A stretch of 64,000 nucleotides of DNA, from positions 124,001 through 188,000 of the forward strand of contig NZ_LNCI01000005.1 in the NCBI RefSeq assembly GCF_001509585.1, read 5' to 3'. Shown piece after piece: positions 8,420-18,500 of this stretch. This stretch comes from Tropicimonas marinistellae (GTDB lineage: Bacteria; Pseudomonadota; Alphaproteobacteria; Rhodobacterales; Rhodobacteraceae). The notes under the pieces are model-generated. The model was not told the DNA's origin, made no database searches, and was given only the letters and a program-made list of their open reading frames with translations. Positions within the stretch are counted from its first letter, which is position 1. Each line of letters starts with the position of its first letter. Made by a program: the position numbers and the translations under genes.

Positions 8420-9265
8420 TCAGCCCTTGGTAGGGCGGCTGTCGGGCAGGGTGATCCGGGCAACCTGCTCGGCAATCGGGTCCACCGAGAGGGGATGGGT
8501 CTCTTCCATGTGGGTTTCCGGGTCGCCGATGGACTGCCAGCGGCCGCCCTTGTAGATCTCCAGCGCGTCGAAGCCGGCCTTGTACCCCATCTTCGGGCTG
8601 CCCGGCACCCAGTAGCCGAGATAGACATAGGGCAACCCGGCGGCGCGGGCGATCTCGATATGGTCGAGGATCAGGTAGGTTCCGAGCGAGCGCCGCGCGA
8701 GGCTCGGCTCGTAGAAGCTGTAGACCATGCTCAGCCCGTCATCGAGCACATCGGTCAGGCAGACGGCGGCGAGGTCTCCGGTGTCCAGATGGCCCTCCTT
8801 GACGAGTCCGGCATCGCGGTATTCCACCAGCCTTGACCGGACGGGGGTTTCCTCGACCATCGCCGCGAATTCGAAGATGTCCATGTCGGCCATGCCGCCA
8901 TCGGCGTGACGGCTGTCGAGGTAGCGGCGGAAGAGCGCATATTGCGCCTCCGTCGCCCACGGAGACGTGGCGTTGCGCACCATCGAGCCGTTGCGGCGCA
9001 GCGTCTTGCGCTGACTCCGACTCGGGCTGAAATCGGCAACCCGGATTCGCGCCGAGAGGCAGGCGGTGCAATCGGCGCAAGAGGGGCGATAGAGCACGTT
9101 CTGGGACCGCCGGAATCCCTGTTTGGAAAGCGCGTCGTTCAGCTTCTCGGCATGTTCGCCCTGAAGGGCCGTGAACAGCTTCCGCTCCATACGGCCCTGA
9201 AGATAGGGGCAGGGTTGCGGCGCGGTCACGTAGAACTGCGGGGCGATGGGAAGCGTGTGACGCAT
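8420..9265 (-). CDS. bpt: Aspartate/glutamate leucyltransferase (N-end rule)
   Basis: A 281-residue protein of the arginyltransferase/Bpt family. It transfers leucine from Leu-tRNA to N-terminal Asp or Glu of proteins, marking them for ClpS-ClpAP degradation. Characteristic motifs are [16 protein letters not shown] near the N-terminus, the cysteine cluster [12 protein letters not shown], and the C-terminal [20 protein letters not shown]. An open frame extends to 9319, but the ATG at 9265 ([13 protein letters not shown]) matches the usual N-terminus of the family in Rhodobacterales. The glyoxalase-like gene follows immediately. Confidence 0.92.
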   Translation of the reverse strand: MRHTLPIAPQFYVTAPQPCPYLQGRMERKLFTALQGEHAEKLNDALSKQGFRRSQNVLYRPSCADCTACLSARIRVADFSPSRSQRKTLRRNGSMVRNATSPWATEAQYALFRRYLDSRHADGGMADMDIFEFAAMVEETPVRSRLVEYRDAGLVKEGHLDTGDLAAVCLTDVLDDGLSMVYSFYEPSLARRSLGTYLILDHIEIARAAGLPYVYLGYWVPGSPKMGYKAGFDALEIYKGGRWQSIGDPETHMEETHPLSVDPIAEQVARITLPDSRPTKG

Positions 9266-9368
9266 GCAGCGGGGCCGGATCCGTTTCTGAACAGCGGAAC
9301 GGTAACAGGGCTCGGCCATGTCGCCAAGCCCCGTTTAACCCCGTTTTACGACATCGGAAATTCTGCGC

Positions 9369-9821
9369 TCAACGGCTCCGGTTGAGCGCCGTGGAGCCCA
9401 GCACGAGGTCTGGAATTCCTTGCCCGCGCGCGCTGGTCATCATCAGGATTGCCGACACGAGCTGCGGGAAGAAAAACGAAAAGCAGATCATGTGCAGCGT
9501 GGTGTGGATCACCGCTTCGCCGAACGTGAGCCTTTCGTCCTGGGAATTGCGCAGCTCGATGGACATCAGCCGCATGCCAAGCGTCGAGGAACGCCCGGCG
9601 ATCGTCAGGCTGCGGTACCAGAAGCTCACGAACAGCCAGACGAAGCCGTAGACGAAAAGGGCGGTGAACGCGGTGAACAGCAGGATGGGCAGTGTCAGCA
9701 GCAGGATCACCACGAAATCGACCATCCAGGCGATGGCCCGCTTCACCGGAACGTCGGCATAAAGGTCGGCGTGGAGATCGGGGTCGGGGAGGCCCCAGGA
9801 AGCGTCGGTCATGGTCATCAT
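9369..9821 (-). CDS. RDD-family membrane protein
   Basis: About 150 residues with an RDD domain: VPVKRAIAWMVDFVVILLL, a second hydrophobic stretch TAFTALFVYGFVWLFVSFWYRSL, the loop STLGMRLMSIELRN, and a third hydrophobic segment HMICFSFFFPQLVSAILMM. These are inner-membrane proteins of mostly unknown, possibly transport-related, function. Three in-frame ATGs lie within ten bases (9821, 9818, 9812) and none has a clear ribosome site. It sits between bpt and the DUF2852 gene on the same strand. Confidence 0.82.
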   Translation of the reverse strand: MMTMTDASWGLPDPDLHADLYADVPVKRAIAWMVDFVVILLLTLPILLFTAFTALFVYGFVWLFVSFWYRSLTIAGRSSTLGMRLMSIELRNSQDERLTFGEAVIHTTLHMICFSFFFPQLVSAILMMTSARGQGIPDLVLGSTALNRSR

Positions 9822-9880
9822 CTGTGCTTTCGTCGTCTCAAATACAATGTTGCGCGGCATGTGCCGCGCCGAAGGCAGAA

Positions 9881-9902
9881 CGCCCCGCGATCCTGCGGGG
9901 CG
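9881..9902 (-). terminator. GC-rich hairpin after the DUF2852 gene
   Basis: CGCCCCGC / GCGGGGCG is a perfect eight-base stem with loop GATCCT, 14 bases past the DUF2852 stop on the minus strand. Only TTCT follows, so it is a weak terminator or mRNA 3'-end stabiliser. Confidence 0.55.
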
Positions 9903-9915
9903 CTGCGTTGACATG

Positions 9916-10353
9916 TTACGCGGGCTGGGCGTCCTGAACGGGCGCGTCGTTGTCGCCGTTGGTTGCCTTCGCCGCGTGGGCGCGTTCGTCCATGAAGGCG
10001 TCGAATTCTTGCTTGTCCTTGGCTTCGCGGAGGCGCTGCAGGAAGGCCTCGAACGCATCCTGCTCTTCTTCGAGCCGGCGCAGGGTCTCAGCCTTGTAGG
10101 CGTCGAATGCGGTGTTGCCGCTGGTCTTCATGGCGGCGTGATAGTGGCGGCGGGCCCCTCTGCGGGCGCTGCGGCAATTTCCATTGAACATGCGTTTGCT
10201 CCAGATCATGTAGGCGAGAAGGGCGAGGCCAACGGGCCAGAAAAAGATGAACCCCAGGATCATCACGGCGATCCAGGCGCCCTTGCCGCGGTCGTCCAGC
10301 CAAGCCTCGGTCCGGCCCAGCCAGGACAGGTTGGTTGCGTTAGCGGTCGTCAT
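9916..10353 (-). CDS. DUF2852 membrane protein
   Basis: A 145-residue protein of the alphaproteobacterial DUF2852 family. One transmembrane segment (WIAVMILGFIFFWPVGLALLAYMIW, about residues 27-51) is followed by a basic patch and a long, strongly charged helix (about 85-125, ETLRRLEEEQDAFEAFLQRL) that may form a coiled coil. Function is unknown. GAGGAG precedes the ATG. Two palindromic operator-like sequences stand 22 and 82 bases upstream of the start codon, suggesting a dedicated repressor or activator. Confidence 0.85.
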   Translation of the reverse strand: MTTANATNLSWLGRTEAWLDDRGKGAWIAVMILGFIFFWPVGLALLAYMIWSKRMFNGNCRSARRGARRHYHAAMKTSGNTAFDAYKAETLRRLEEEQDAFEAFLQRLREAKDKQEFDAFMDERAHAAKATNGDNDAPVQDAQPA

Positions 10354-10374
10354 TTCGGTCTCCTCGTTTCAATT

Positions 10375-10395
10375 AATGTGAATGCCTTTCACATT
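10375..10395. promoter_or_regulatory. Operator-like perfect inverted repeat (copy 1)
   Basis: AATGTGAA (10375-10382) and TTCACATT (10388-10395) form a perfect eight-base inverted repeat with a five-base spacer, 22 bases upstream of the DUF2852 start. The core TGTGAA-N5-TTCACA differs from the CRP site in spacing by one base. Confidence 0.6.
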
Positions 10396-10434
10396 GAGGA
10401 AGATGGGATGAAAGCGGCGGCCGTTCAAGACCTG

Positions 10435-10453
10435 ATGTGAAAAGTTTTTACAT
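10435..10453. promoter_or_regulatory. Operator-like inverted repeat (copy 2)
   Basis: ATGTGAA-AAGTT-TTTACAT repeats the pattern of the palindrome at 10375-10395 with one mismatch between arms. Centres are about 59 bases apart. The pair stands in the region between DUF2852 (minus) and the outer-membrane protein gene (plus) and could serve either. Confidence 0.55.
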
Positions 10454-10763
10454 TTTTTCGACGCAGGCTCCCGCGCGGTTCTGTGCAGGGAATCCCGGGG
10501 GAGGGGGCAGGATGCCGGTGGCCGGAACGGGCGTTCCGCGTCGGCGAGGGCGACCTAGTGCCGCTGTTTGCCCGTGCATGACCGATGGCGCTTGCCCGTC
10601 GCGAGCAAGAGAATAGAACATCGGCCGTCGGTAGCCCTGATCAGGGGTGGCCGGCCGGTATGTCCGGAGGTCTCCGCACGCGTTCGGAGCAACATATTCC
10701 GCGCCGGATTCCTTTGGGGCATGCGACGGATCAGTCAGAGCAGTGTCACGGAACAGGGCCGAC

Positions 10764-11471
10764 ATGGACATCACCTGCGACTCTTATGGGTCCCGAAAAC
10801 CACGAAAATGGGCCGCCGCCATGGCCATGTCCGCGGCGTGTTTCGCCCAATCCGCCGGCCCGGCGGCGGCGGAACTGGTGCTTTCATTCTATCTTGGTGC
10901 GAACGCCTCACCCGATTCCACCGTGGAGTACGACTTCAAGGAAGGCGCGGGCGCGCAATCCACTGAGGTTTCTTGGGACGGCGAAGCGCTCAAGATGCCG
11001 CCCTATTTCGGCGTGCGGGCGACCTGGTGGTTCGACACCCGTCCGAACTGGGGTGTTGCCTTCGACAATGTGCACGCGAAGATCGCGGCCGATCCGATGC
11101 CCGAGGGGTTTTCCGCGCTGGAGTTCACCGACGGTGTCAACATGTACACCGGGAACGTGCAGTACCGTTGGCTGAATGACAGCCGTTTCACGCCCTATGC
11201 CGGTGTCGGTGTGGGTTTCACCACGCCGCATGTCGAGGTGCGCACGGAGGGCGGGTCCAGCGACACGTTCGAGTACCAGTTCGGCGGCGCGGCGGCGCAG
11301 GCCCTTGTCGGCGTCGATTACCGGATCAACGACCGCTGGAGTGCATTCGGAGAGGCCAAGCTCGCGAAATTCTGGCTCGACGTGGACCTGGAAAACGATG
11401 GTTGGCTCGAAACCGATGTGGTCAGCCGGCAGATCGCATTCGGTGTGAACTACACGCTCGGGCGGCGCTAG
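10764..11471 (+). CDS. Outer-membrane beta-barrel protein (LpxQ/lipid A oxidase-like)
   Basis: About 235 residues. A basic N-region (RKPRK) and hydrophobic segment ending near PAAAE give a signal peptide. The mature part alternates hydrophobic and polar residues as in a small beta-barrel, with aromatic-rich strands such as MPPYFGVRATWWF and RFTPYAGVGVGFTTP, and a C-terminal strand IAFGVNYTLG. The mature N-terminus ELVLSFYLGA recalls proteins annotated as lipid A oxidase (LpxQ), which oxidise the proximal glucosamine of lipid A, but this assignment rests on resemblance. Start at 10764 is chosen to include the charged N-region; the frame is open further upstream. The cytochrome gene begins five bases after its stop. 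Confidence 0.72.
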   Translation: MDITCDSYGSRKPRKWAAAMAMSAACFAQSAGPAAAELVLSFYLGANASPDSTVEYDFKEGAGAQSTEVSWDGEALKMPPYFGVRATWWFDTRPNWGVAFDNVHAKIAADPMPEGFSALEFTDGVNMYTGNVQYRWLNDSRFTPYAGVGVGFTTPHVEVRTEGGSSDTFEYQFGGAAAQALVGVDYRINDRWSAFGEAKLAKFWLDVDLENDGWLETDVVSRQIAFGVNYTLGRR

Positions 11472-11475
11472 CGGG

Positions 11476-12384
11476 ATGGCCGGGCAGGGCGGACGACACA
11501 AGCGCAGCGCCGCGCTGCTCTCGCTCGCGCTCGCGGGTTGCGACACCCCCTCAGTGCCGGACGATCAGATGGCCGATGCCCCGGCGGAGGTCTCGCGCGC
11601 GAACGGCGAGCAAGTGTTCTGGGCCGGCGGTTGCGCCTCGTGCCACGCGAGCGAGGGAGAGTTGACGGCCGAACGCCCGGCTCTCGGCGGCGGGCGCGAA
11701 ATCGAAACCGTCTACGGCACGTTCACCCCTCCCAACATATCGCCGGACAGGACGGCCGGGATCGGTGGTTGGACGCTGGACGAGTTCGACCGCGCAATGC
11801 GCGGCGGCACCGCCCCGGACGGGCACACCTACTTCCCGGCCTTTCCCTACCCATCCTACGCCCGGATGACGCCGCAAGACATTTCGGATCTCTATGCCTT
11901 TCTGCAGACGCTGCCGGAGGTTTCCAGAGGTGCCGGTGGGAACGACCTCGCGTTTCCCGTAAGCCTGCCGGGCACGGCGCGACTGTGGCAGCGGGCGAAT
12001 TTCCGCCCCGGTCCGGCTGTGGCCCTGACCGAGACATCGCCGGAGGTTGCGCGCGGGCAATACCTCGTCGACGGGCCGGGACATTGCGCAACGTGCCATA
12101 CACCCCGAAACGCGCTCGGCGGCTTTCGCCGAAACCGATGGCTGGCCGGGGCGGAATTGCTCGACGGCGGCGGATATGCGCCAAACCTGACACCGCATTC
12201 CGACGGGCTGGGTGGCAGGAGCGCGGAGGATGTCCTGGACGCGCTTCATCCGCTGGGACCGCCGGAGGATACGGATACGGGCATGACGGCAGCACGCGTC
12301 AACCTCGCGCATTTGCCGGAGAGTGACCGGCGCGCAATCGTTGCCTACCTGATGGCACTGCCGCCGGTTGCGTCGGATTTCTGA
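11476..12384 (+). CDS. Di-heme cytochrome c lipoprotein
   Basis: A 302-residue protein with a lipoprotein signal: basic N-region RHKR and lipobox LALAGC, so C22 is the probable lipidated residue. Two heme-binding motifs are visible, CASCH (about 53-57) and CATCH (about 198-202), each in a cytochrome c domain of the type found in alcohol or sorbose dehydrogenase cytochrome subunits (FTPPNISPD, FPYPSYARMTPQDISDLYAFLQTLP). No dehydrogenase is adjacent. It starts four bases after the outer-membrane barrel gene, so the two are co-expressed, placing an electron carrier beside an outer-membrane protein. It ends 18 bases before the convergent phaC stop. Confidence 0.87.
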   Translation: MAGQGGRHKRSAALLSLALAGCDTPSVPDDQMADAPAEVSRANGEQVFWAGGCASCHASEGELTAERPALGGGREIETVYGTFTPPNISPDRTAGIGGWTLDEFDRAMRGGTAPDGHTYFPAFPYPSYARMTPQDISDLYAFLQTLPEVSRGAGGNDLAFPVSLPGTARLWQRANFRPGPAVALTETSPEVARGQYLVDGPGHCATCHTPRNALGGFRRNRWLAGAELLDGGGYAPNLTPHSDGLGGRSAEDVLDALHPLGPPEDTDTGMTAARVNLAHLPESDRRAIVAYLMALPPVASDF

Positions 12385-12402
12385 GAGCGCGCGCAGGCGC
12401 CG

Positions 12403-14154
12403 TTATTTGGCACGCACGTAGCTGCCCGGCGCATCCTCGATCGGCTTGAGCTTTCCCTTGTCGGGATGCCGCGCCGGAACGGCTTCGTTGGTGTCATGCG
12501 CATCCATCCATTCCGACCAGACGGGCCACCAGGAGCCGGCCTCGAATTCCGCGCCCTCGAGCCAAGTATCCGGGTCCGTTGGATAGTCGTCCCGTGTCCA
12601 GTACCCGTATTTCGCCCGTTCCGCCGGCGGGTTGATCACGCCGGCAATATGCCCGGAGGCCCCGAGCACAAAGGTCACGTCTCCGCCCAGGAGACGCGTT
12701 GACGGGTAGATCGATTGCCAGGGGGCGATGTGATCTTCCTTGGTCGCGAGAACGAAAAACGGAACGTCGATCTTCGAAATGTCGATCGGGGTGCCGTCCA
12801 TCGAAAGATGACCGCGCTGCCGCAGGCCGTTCTCGATGTAGATCTTTTCGAGGTACCAAAGCAGCATGGCCGCGGGCAGGCGGGTACTGTCGGAGTTCCA
12901 GTAGAGAAGATCGAACGCCGGCGGCTTCCGCCCCATCAGGTAATTCATCACGTGGAAGGACCAGACGAGGTCGTTCTCGCGGATCATCGAGAACATGTCC
13001 TGCAGGTGGTAATTCTCGAGGTACCCCTTCTCCTTCATGTGCTCGCGCAGGACCAGCAGCCTGTCGCGGTCGATGAAGACGCCAAGCTCGCCAACGTCGG
13101 TGAAATCCACCATCGTCGCCAGCGTCGTGGCCGTGGCGATGCGCTTGTCCTTTCGCGCGGCGAGCAGCGCCAGGGTGGCCGTGACGAGGATGCCGCCGAT
13201 GCAGAATCCCAGAATGTCGAACTTCTTCTCGCCCGTGGCCTTCCCCATGGCATCGAGCGCCGCCAGCGGGCCGAGCTTCATGTAATCTTCGAAACTCATG
13301 TCGGCGTGGGCCTCGGTCGGGTTGACCCAGGAGATCAGGAAGACCGAATGCCCCTGCTGGAGCATGTATCGCACGAGGCTGTTTTCCGGTTTCAGATCGA
13401 AGATGTAGTATTTGTTGATCCACGGCGGCACGAAGAGCAGGGGACGCTTCTTCTGGGTTTCGGTGATCGGCTCGTAATGGATGAGTTGCATCAACTCGTT
13501 CTGGTAGATGACCTTTCCCGGGGTCGTCGCCAGGTCGCGGCCCACTTCGAAGGCGCTGGCATCGGTGGTGTTGATGTCGAGGCGGCCATCGCCGCGCTCG
13601 AGGTCCTCCACAAGGTTCCGGAAGCCGTCAAGAAGGCTCTCGCCATCCGTTTCCACGAAGCGCTCTCGCGCGGCGGGGTTGAGCATGAGGTTATTGGTCG
13701 GGGCGAGCGCGCTCAGGAACTGGCGGGTATAGAATTTCACCCGCAGGCTGTCCTTCGTGCCTTCGGGCAGGCGGGAGAGGAAATCCTCGGTTGCCGCCTC
13801 CAGCGCCAGATGCGAGTCGCGCAGGCCGCGGTTCAGCGGATCGGCATCCCAGCGCTTGTCGCGAAACCGCTTGTCCTTGGGGGCCTCGGTCTTGCCGAGC
13901 CAGGCATTTTGCCAGGCCGTTGCCCAGTCGAGCCACAGGCGTTGGGTGTACTGGGCCGCGACCATGGGATTCTGCAAGACCTCGGCCATCGCCTTGAGGT
14001 AGGCCTCCGACACCGATTTGGCGTCGACCACGGAAAACTCGCCCCCCGTGGCCTTTGCGACCATCTGCTCCTGGGAGCGTTGGGCGACGGCTTGCGCTCT
14101 GGCCATGAGTTCCAGCCATTCACCGGTCTGACCCAGCAGTTTGTCCCCGTTCAT
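12403..14154 (-). CDS. phaC: Class I poly(3-hydroxyalkanoate) synthase
   Basis: A 583-residue enzyme that polymerises 3-hydroxybutyryl-CoA into PHB. The catalytic lipase-like box is GFCIGG with the nucleophile near C318. The remaining triad residues fall in KEDHIAPW (Asp) and GASGHIAGVINPP (His). PPWINKYYIFDL and the tryptophan-rich C-terminus GSWWPVWSEWM are typical of the class. The ATG at 14154 follows GGAGGA; the open frame runs 18 codons further but lacks a comparable site. phaZ, phasin and phaR, often adjacent in this group, are not here. 3-hydroxybutyrate dehydrogenase lies 28 kb away. Confidence 0.95.
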   Translation of the reverse strand: MNGDKLLGQTGEWLELMARAQAVAQRSQEQMVAKATGGEFSVVDAKSVSEAYLKAMAEVLQNPMVAAQYTQRLWLDWATAWQNAWLGKTEAPKDKRFRDKRWDADPLNRGLRDSHLALEAATEDFLSRLPEGTKDSLRVKFYTRQFLSALAPTNNLMLNPAARERFVETDGESLLDGFRNLVEDLERGDGRLDINTTDASAFEVGRDLATTPGKVIYQNELMQLIHYEPITETQKKRPLLFVPPWINKYYIFDLKPENSLVRYMLQQGHSVFLISWVNPTEAHADMSFEDYMKLGPLAALDAMGKATGEKKFDILGFCIGGILVTATLALLAARKDKRIATATTLATMVDFTDVGELGVFIDRDRLLVLREHMKEKGYLENYHLQDMFSMIRENDLVWSFHVMNYLMGRKPPAFDLLYWNSDSTRLPAAMLLWYLEKIYIENGLRQRGHLSMDGTPIDISKIDVPFFVLATKEDHIAPWQSIYPSTRLLGGDVTFVLGASGHIAGVINPPAERAKYGYWTRDDYPTDPDTWLEGAEFEAGSWWPVWSEWMDAHDTNEAVPARHPDKGKLKPIEDAPGSYVRAK

Positions 14155-14438
14155 ATGACGCTCCTCCCGCATCCGGTCTGACCGCAGGGCAAATTCCGTG
14201 CCCAGCATGACCCGCGCACCACAATGCCGCGCAGCATATGGGGCGCGTCAACAGGTCTTTTGCGCGCGCCGCCGTCATTGCGGCCGTTTGGGCGAGGGAC
14301 GAATTGCGCCCGCGATGCGTGGTAATGAGGCATGTTCGGGCCGGTCGCGCGCGCGAGGCGAAACTCTCGATGCGGACGGTCGACGTGGTGGGAGGAATCA
14401 GGCAAGGTCGCGGCGGAAAATTCACGCAAGGTGTATTC
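14155..14438. other. Divergent phaC / RND promoter region
   Basis: A 284-base spacer that must hold promoters for both directions. TGC-CGC-GCA at 14225-14233 is weakly like the CTGC-N3-GCAG sites described for PhaR-type regulators. Nothing else was identified. Confidence 0.3.
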
Positions 14439-15581
14439 ATGTCCTGCAACGTAATTTCGTCGCCTCTATGGGCACTTGCGACGGTTCTGATGCTAACGAG
14501 CCCGTTGTCCGCAACCGCGCAGGACGCCGAAGGCGGAACGCCGGCGCCCGCCGTGACAGTCGTTCCCGCGTCAATGAAGACACTGGCTGACAGCGAGACC
14601 TTTTCGGGCCGCATTGAAGCGCAGGATCGTGTGGACCTTCTGGCACGGGTGCCCGGCTTCATCGAGGGGATTGGCTTCACCGATGGTGCGCGGGTCGCGG
14701 CGGGGACGGTGCTGGTCGAGATTGAGCCGGATTCCTACGAGGCGGCGATCACGCAGATCCAGGGTCAGATCGAGTCTGCAAAAGCGGAGAAGACGCTCGC
14801 GGACATAGAGGTGGACCGACAGCAGCAACTCTTTGACAAGGGCGACGTCGCGCTGACCGTGCTGCAACAGGCGCAGGCCGATCAGGGCAAGATCGACGGC
14901 CAGTTGCTGCAACTCGACGGCAGCTTGAAGGCGGCACAACTCAATCTCTCCTACACGAAGATCGCCGCACCGTTCGAAGGCCGGATCGGTCTGACCGACC
15001 TCGCGGTCGGCGCCTACGTAGGCCCCGAAACGGGACCTCTGGCCACGCTTGCGAGTATCGATCCGATCGACGTCGTCTTCCCGGTCAGCGAAGCGCAGTT
15101 GCTCGATTTTCGTGCCGCCTCGCAAAGCTCGTCGCAGAACACGTCGCTATCGCTGCGTCTGACGCTGGCAAATGGCGAGACTTACCCGCTGGACGGGGCG
15201 GCCAGCACGATCGACACCGAGGTACAGTCCGGCACGGACACGGTACTGGTGCGTGGAACATTCGGGAATCCTGACGGGCACCTGCTTGACGGCCAACTCG
15301 TGCGGGTCAGCGTTATCGCGGAATCCGACGCCCCCGTGCTGGTCGTGCCGACGGTAGCGCTGCAGCGGGACAAGGACGGTTTCTTCGTCCTGACGGTCGG
15401 CGACGACAGTGTCGTGGCGCGAACGCCGGTAACGGTGGCCCGTACGGTCGGCAGCGATGCGGTGGTTTCCGCGGGGCTCGCCGAGGGGGCAAGGGTGATT
15501 ACAGTGGGGGCGCAGCGCGCCAAGGTGGGGGCGATGGTCGATGCCCAGCCGCCCGAGACGACCGCCACCGCGACGGAGTGA
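14439..15581 (+). CDS. RND efflux periplasmic adaptor (membrane fusion protein)
   Basis: A 380-residue adaptor with a signal peptide (hydrophobic [17 protein letters not shown]). It shows the usual order: first lipoyl half with [27 protein letters not shown], a helical hairpin ([29 protein letters not shown]), the second lipoyl half with [16 protein letters not shown], then beta-barrel and membrane-proximal domains. It bridges the inner-membrane pump encoded next and an outer-membrane channel absent from this window. The ATG at 14439 gives a proper signal peptide; upstream frame is open but not convincing. Its stop lies four bases before the pump start. Confidence 0.92.
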   Translation: MSCNVISSPLWALATVLMLTSPLSATAQDAEGGTPAPAVTVVPASMKTLADSETFSGRIEAQDRVDLLARVPGFIEGIGFTDGARVAAGTVLVEIEPDSYEAAITQIQGQIESAKAEKTLADIEVDRQQQLFDKGDVALTVLQQAQADQGKIDGQLLQLDGSLKAAQLNLSYTKIAAPFEGRIGLTDLAVGAYVGPETGPLATLASIDPIDVVFPVSEAQLLDFRAASQSSSQNTSLSLRLTLANGETYPLDGAASTIDTEVQSGTDTVLVRGTFGNPDGHLLDGQLVRVSVIAESDAPVLVVPTVALQRDKDGFFVLTVGDDSVVARTPVTVARTVGSDAVVSAGLAEGARVITVGAQRAKVGAMVDAQPPETTATATE

Positions 15582-15585
15582 CAGG

Positions 15586-18500
15586 ATGATTTCGCAGGTT
15601 TTCATTCGGCGCCCGCGTTTTGCGCTCGTCATTTCGATTGTCGTGACCCTTGCGGGCCTGATTTCGCTCACGCAGCTTCCCGTGGAGCAACTGCCCGACG
15701 TGGTGCCGCCGGTGGTGAAGGTGACCGCCTACTATCCGGGCGCCGGGGCGGATGTGGTGGAATCAACCGTCGCACAGCCGATCGAGGAACAGGTCATCGG
15801 CGTGAGCGACATGCTCTACATGAAGTCCACCTCCGGTGCGGATGGCAGTTATTCCTTGTCTGTCACCTTCGAGACAGGCAGCGATCCGGATATCAACACG
15901 GTCAACGTGCAGAACCGGGTGGCGCAGGCGACCGCCTCGCTGCCGGAGGAGGTGGTGTCTGCCGGGATTACGACCAAGAAGCAATCCACCTCGTTGCTGC
16001 TCGCCATGGCGATCACGTCGGACAATCCGGAGCATGACACGCTCTACCTGTCGAACTTTGCGACGATCAACGTGCTCGACAGTATCAAACGGTCTGCGGG
16101 CGTGGGCGATGCGGTGATCTTCGGCGCGCAGGATTATTCCATGCGGGTTTGGCTCGATGTGGACCGGATGACGAGCCTGGATGTGTCGGTGGACGATGTC
16201 ATTGCCGCGGTGAATGCGCAGAACGTGCAGGCAGCGGTGGGGCGTATCGGGTCGCAGCCCATGACCGACGATCCCACCTTCCAGCTCAATATCCAGACCC
16301 TCGGGCGGTTGAGTTCGGTCGAGGAATTCGAGGAAATCGTCGTGCGGGCCCGTCCGGACGGCTCATTCGTGCTGATCAGCGACATCGCGCGGGTGGAGCT
16401 TGGCGCGAAGACGCAGGATTCCTTTGCGAAATTCAACGGCGCGCCGACGGCGATGATCGCGGTCTACCTGTCGCCCGGCGCCAATGCGCTGGCGACCTCC
16501 GAAGCCGTTCAGGCCGCCGTGGAGGGGCTGGAAGGGTCCTTCCCGGAGGGTGTGAAATGGGAGGTTCCGTATAATTCCGTTGATTTCGTCGAGGCGAGTA
16601 TCGAGGAAGTCATCGTTACGCTGTTCGAGGCCTTCGGTCTCGTGGTGATTGTCGTCTTCCTGTTCCTCGGTTCGCTGCGCATGGCGCTCATCCCGCTCAT
16701 CGCGGTGCCGGTATCGCTGATCGGTGCGTTGGCTTTCATGCTCACGCTCGGCTTCACGATCAACACGGTGACGCTGCTGGCGCTGGTTCTGGCGATCGGC
16801 ATCGTCGTGGACGACGCGATCGTGGTGATTGAGAACGTCGAGAAGGTCATGGCGGAGCGTCCCGAGGCGACGGTTGCCGAGGCCACGAGCGCGGCCATGA
16901 GCCAGATCACTGCGCCGATCCTGGCGATCACATTCGTGCTCCTGTCGGTCTTCGTTCCGGTCGGATTCCTGCCCGGCATTCCCGGGATCATGTTCCAGCA
17001 ATTCGCGGTCGCGGTGTCCTTCTCGATGCTGATCTCGGCGCTGAACGCGCTGACGCTCAGCCCGGCGCTCTGCGTGCTGTTGCTGAAACCGCATCAGGGG
17101 CCCGCCCGTGGCCCGCTCGCCTGGGTCTCGGCGCAGATCGACGATGCCCGCGATGGCTATGCCCGCATTGCCGGCATCTTCGCCCGGCGCGCGGTTCTGG
17201 CGCTGGTATTCCTCGGCCTGGCGCTGGTGGGCACGGGGCTCCTGTTCAAGTCGACGCCGACGGGGTTCCTGCCGGTGGAGGACCAGGGCGCCTATTTCGT
17301 CGAGGTTCAACTCCCCGAAGGCGCCTCGGTGAACCGCACCGGCGCCGTGATGGAAGACGCGGAGCAGATCGTCAGCAGCGCGCCGGGCGTGGCGGACGTC
17401 TTGGCGGTGACCGGCTACAGCTTCGTGGACGGTCTGGTGAAGTCGAACGGCGGCTTCATGATCGGTATCATGGAACCGTTCGAGGAACGGACCGACCCGG
17501 CCAAGTCGGTGGATTCCGCACTCCTCTACGCGCGCAACCAGCTTGCCCAGCTGCGCTCGGCGGTCGGCATACCGTTCAACCTGCCTCCAATTCCCGGCCT
17601 CGGCACCGGTTCGGGTTTCGAGTTCCAGCTCCTGGACCTGCAAGGCGGCAGCATTCTCGACCTTGGGGCAATCGCGCGTGGCCTCGTGACGGCGGCCAAT
17701 AGCGATAGCCAATTGTCGGGGGTCTACACCACGTTCTCCGCCCAGACGCCGAAGCTGGATTTCGATCTGGACCGGCAACGATTGCAGACGCTCGGTGTCG
17801 ATGTCAGCGCGGTCTTCCGCGCCATGCAGGTGATCCTTGGCGGGTATCACGTCAACGACATGAACCTTTTCGGACGGTCCTGGCAGGTCAACCTGCAGGG
17901 CGAGGAGCGGTATCGCCGGAGCGTCTCGGATATCGGCCGGATCCACGTGCGGAATGCCGATGGCGAGATGGTTCCGGTCAATGCGGTGGCCGATGTGGAA
18001 CTGGTGCAGGGCCCGCAATCCCTGGTGCGCTACAACAATTTCCGCTCGGTGACGGTGGCGGGCAATCCGGCGCCCGGCGTCTCCTCCGGTACCGCGATTG
18101 CAGCGATGGAACAGGTCGCCCGGGAATCCCTTCCGGCCGGCTACAGCTACCAGTGGACGGGCACCGCGCAGCAGGAGATCGAATCCGCCGGCAAGACGCC
18201 CATCGTGCTCGGGCTGGCCGTGCTGTTCGCCTACCTGTTCCTCGTGGCGCTCTACGAAAGCTGGACGATTCCCCTTTTCGTGCTGTTGTCGGTCTCCTTC
18301 GCAATGGTCGGCGCGATGCTTGCGCTGCGCATCGCGGGGCTGGACAACAACCTCTACGCCCAGATCGGGCTCGTGGTGCTCATCGCGCTGGCGGCCAAGA
18401 ACGCGATCCTGATCGTGGAATTCGCGATGGAGCGGCGGGCCAGCGGCATGGACCTCGTGGATGCGGCGGTGGAAGGCGGCCGGGAACGGTTCCGCGCCGT

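Larger units (their letters stand above)
10354..10763. other. Divergent intergenic region with two palindromes
   Basis: The 410 bases between the DUF2852 gene and the outer-membrane barrel gene carry the two related inverted repeats listed separately. No other gene, RNA or clear promoter hexamers could be recognised; the open frames across it look like chance GC-rich frames. Confidence 0.5.

Noticed and set aside
12715-14181. 488-residue plus-strand frame opposite phaC
   Set aside because: Shadow frame in the codon-position mirror of phaC, with no domain.
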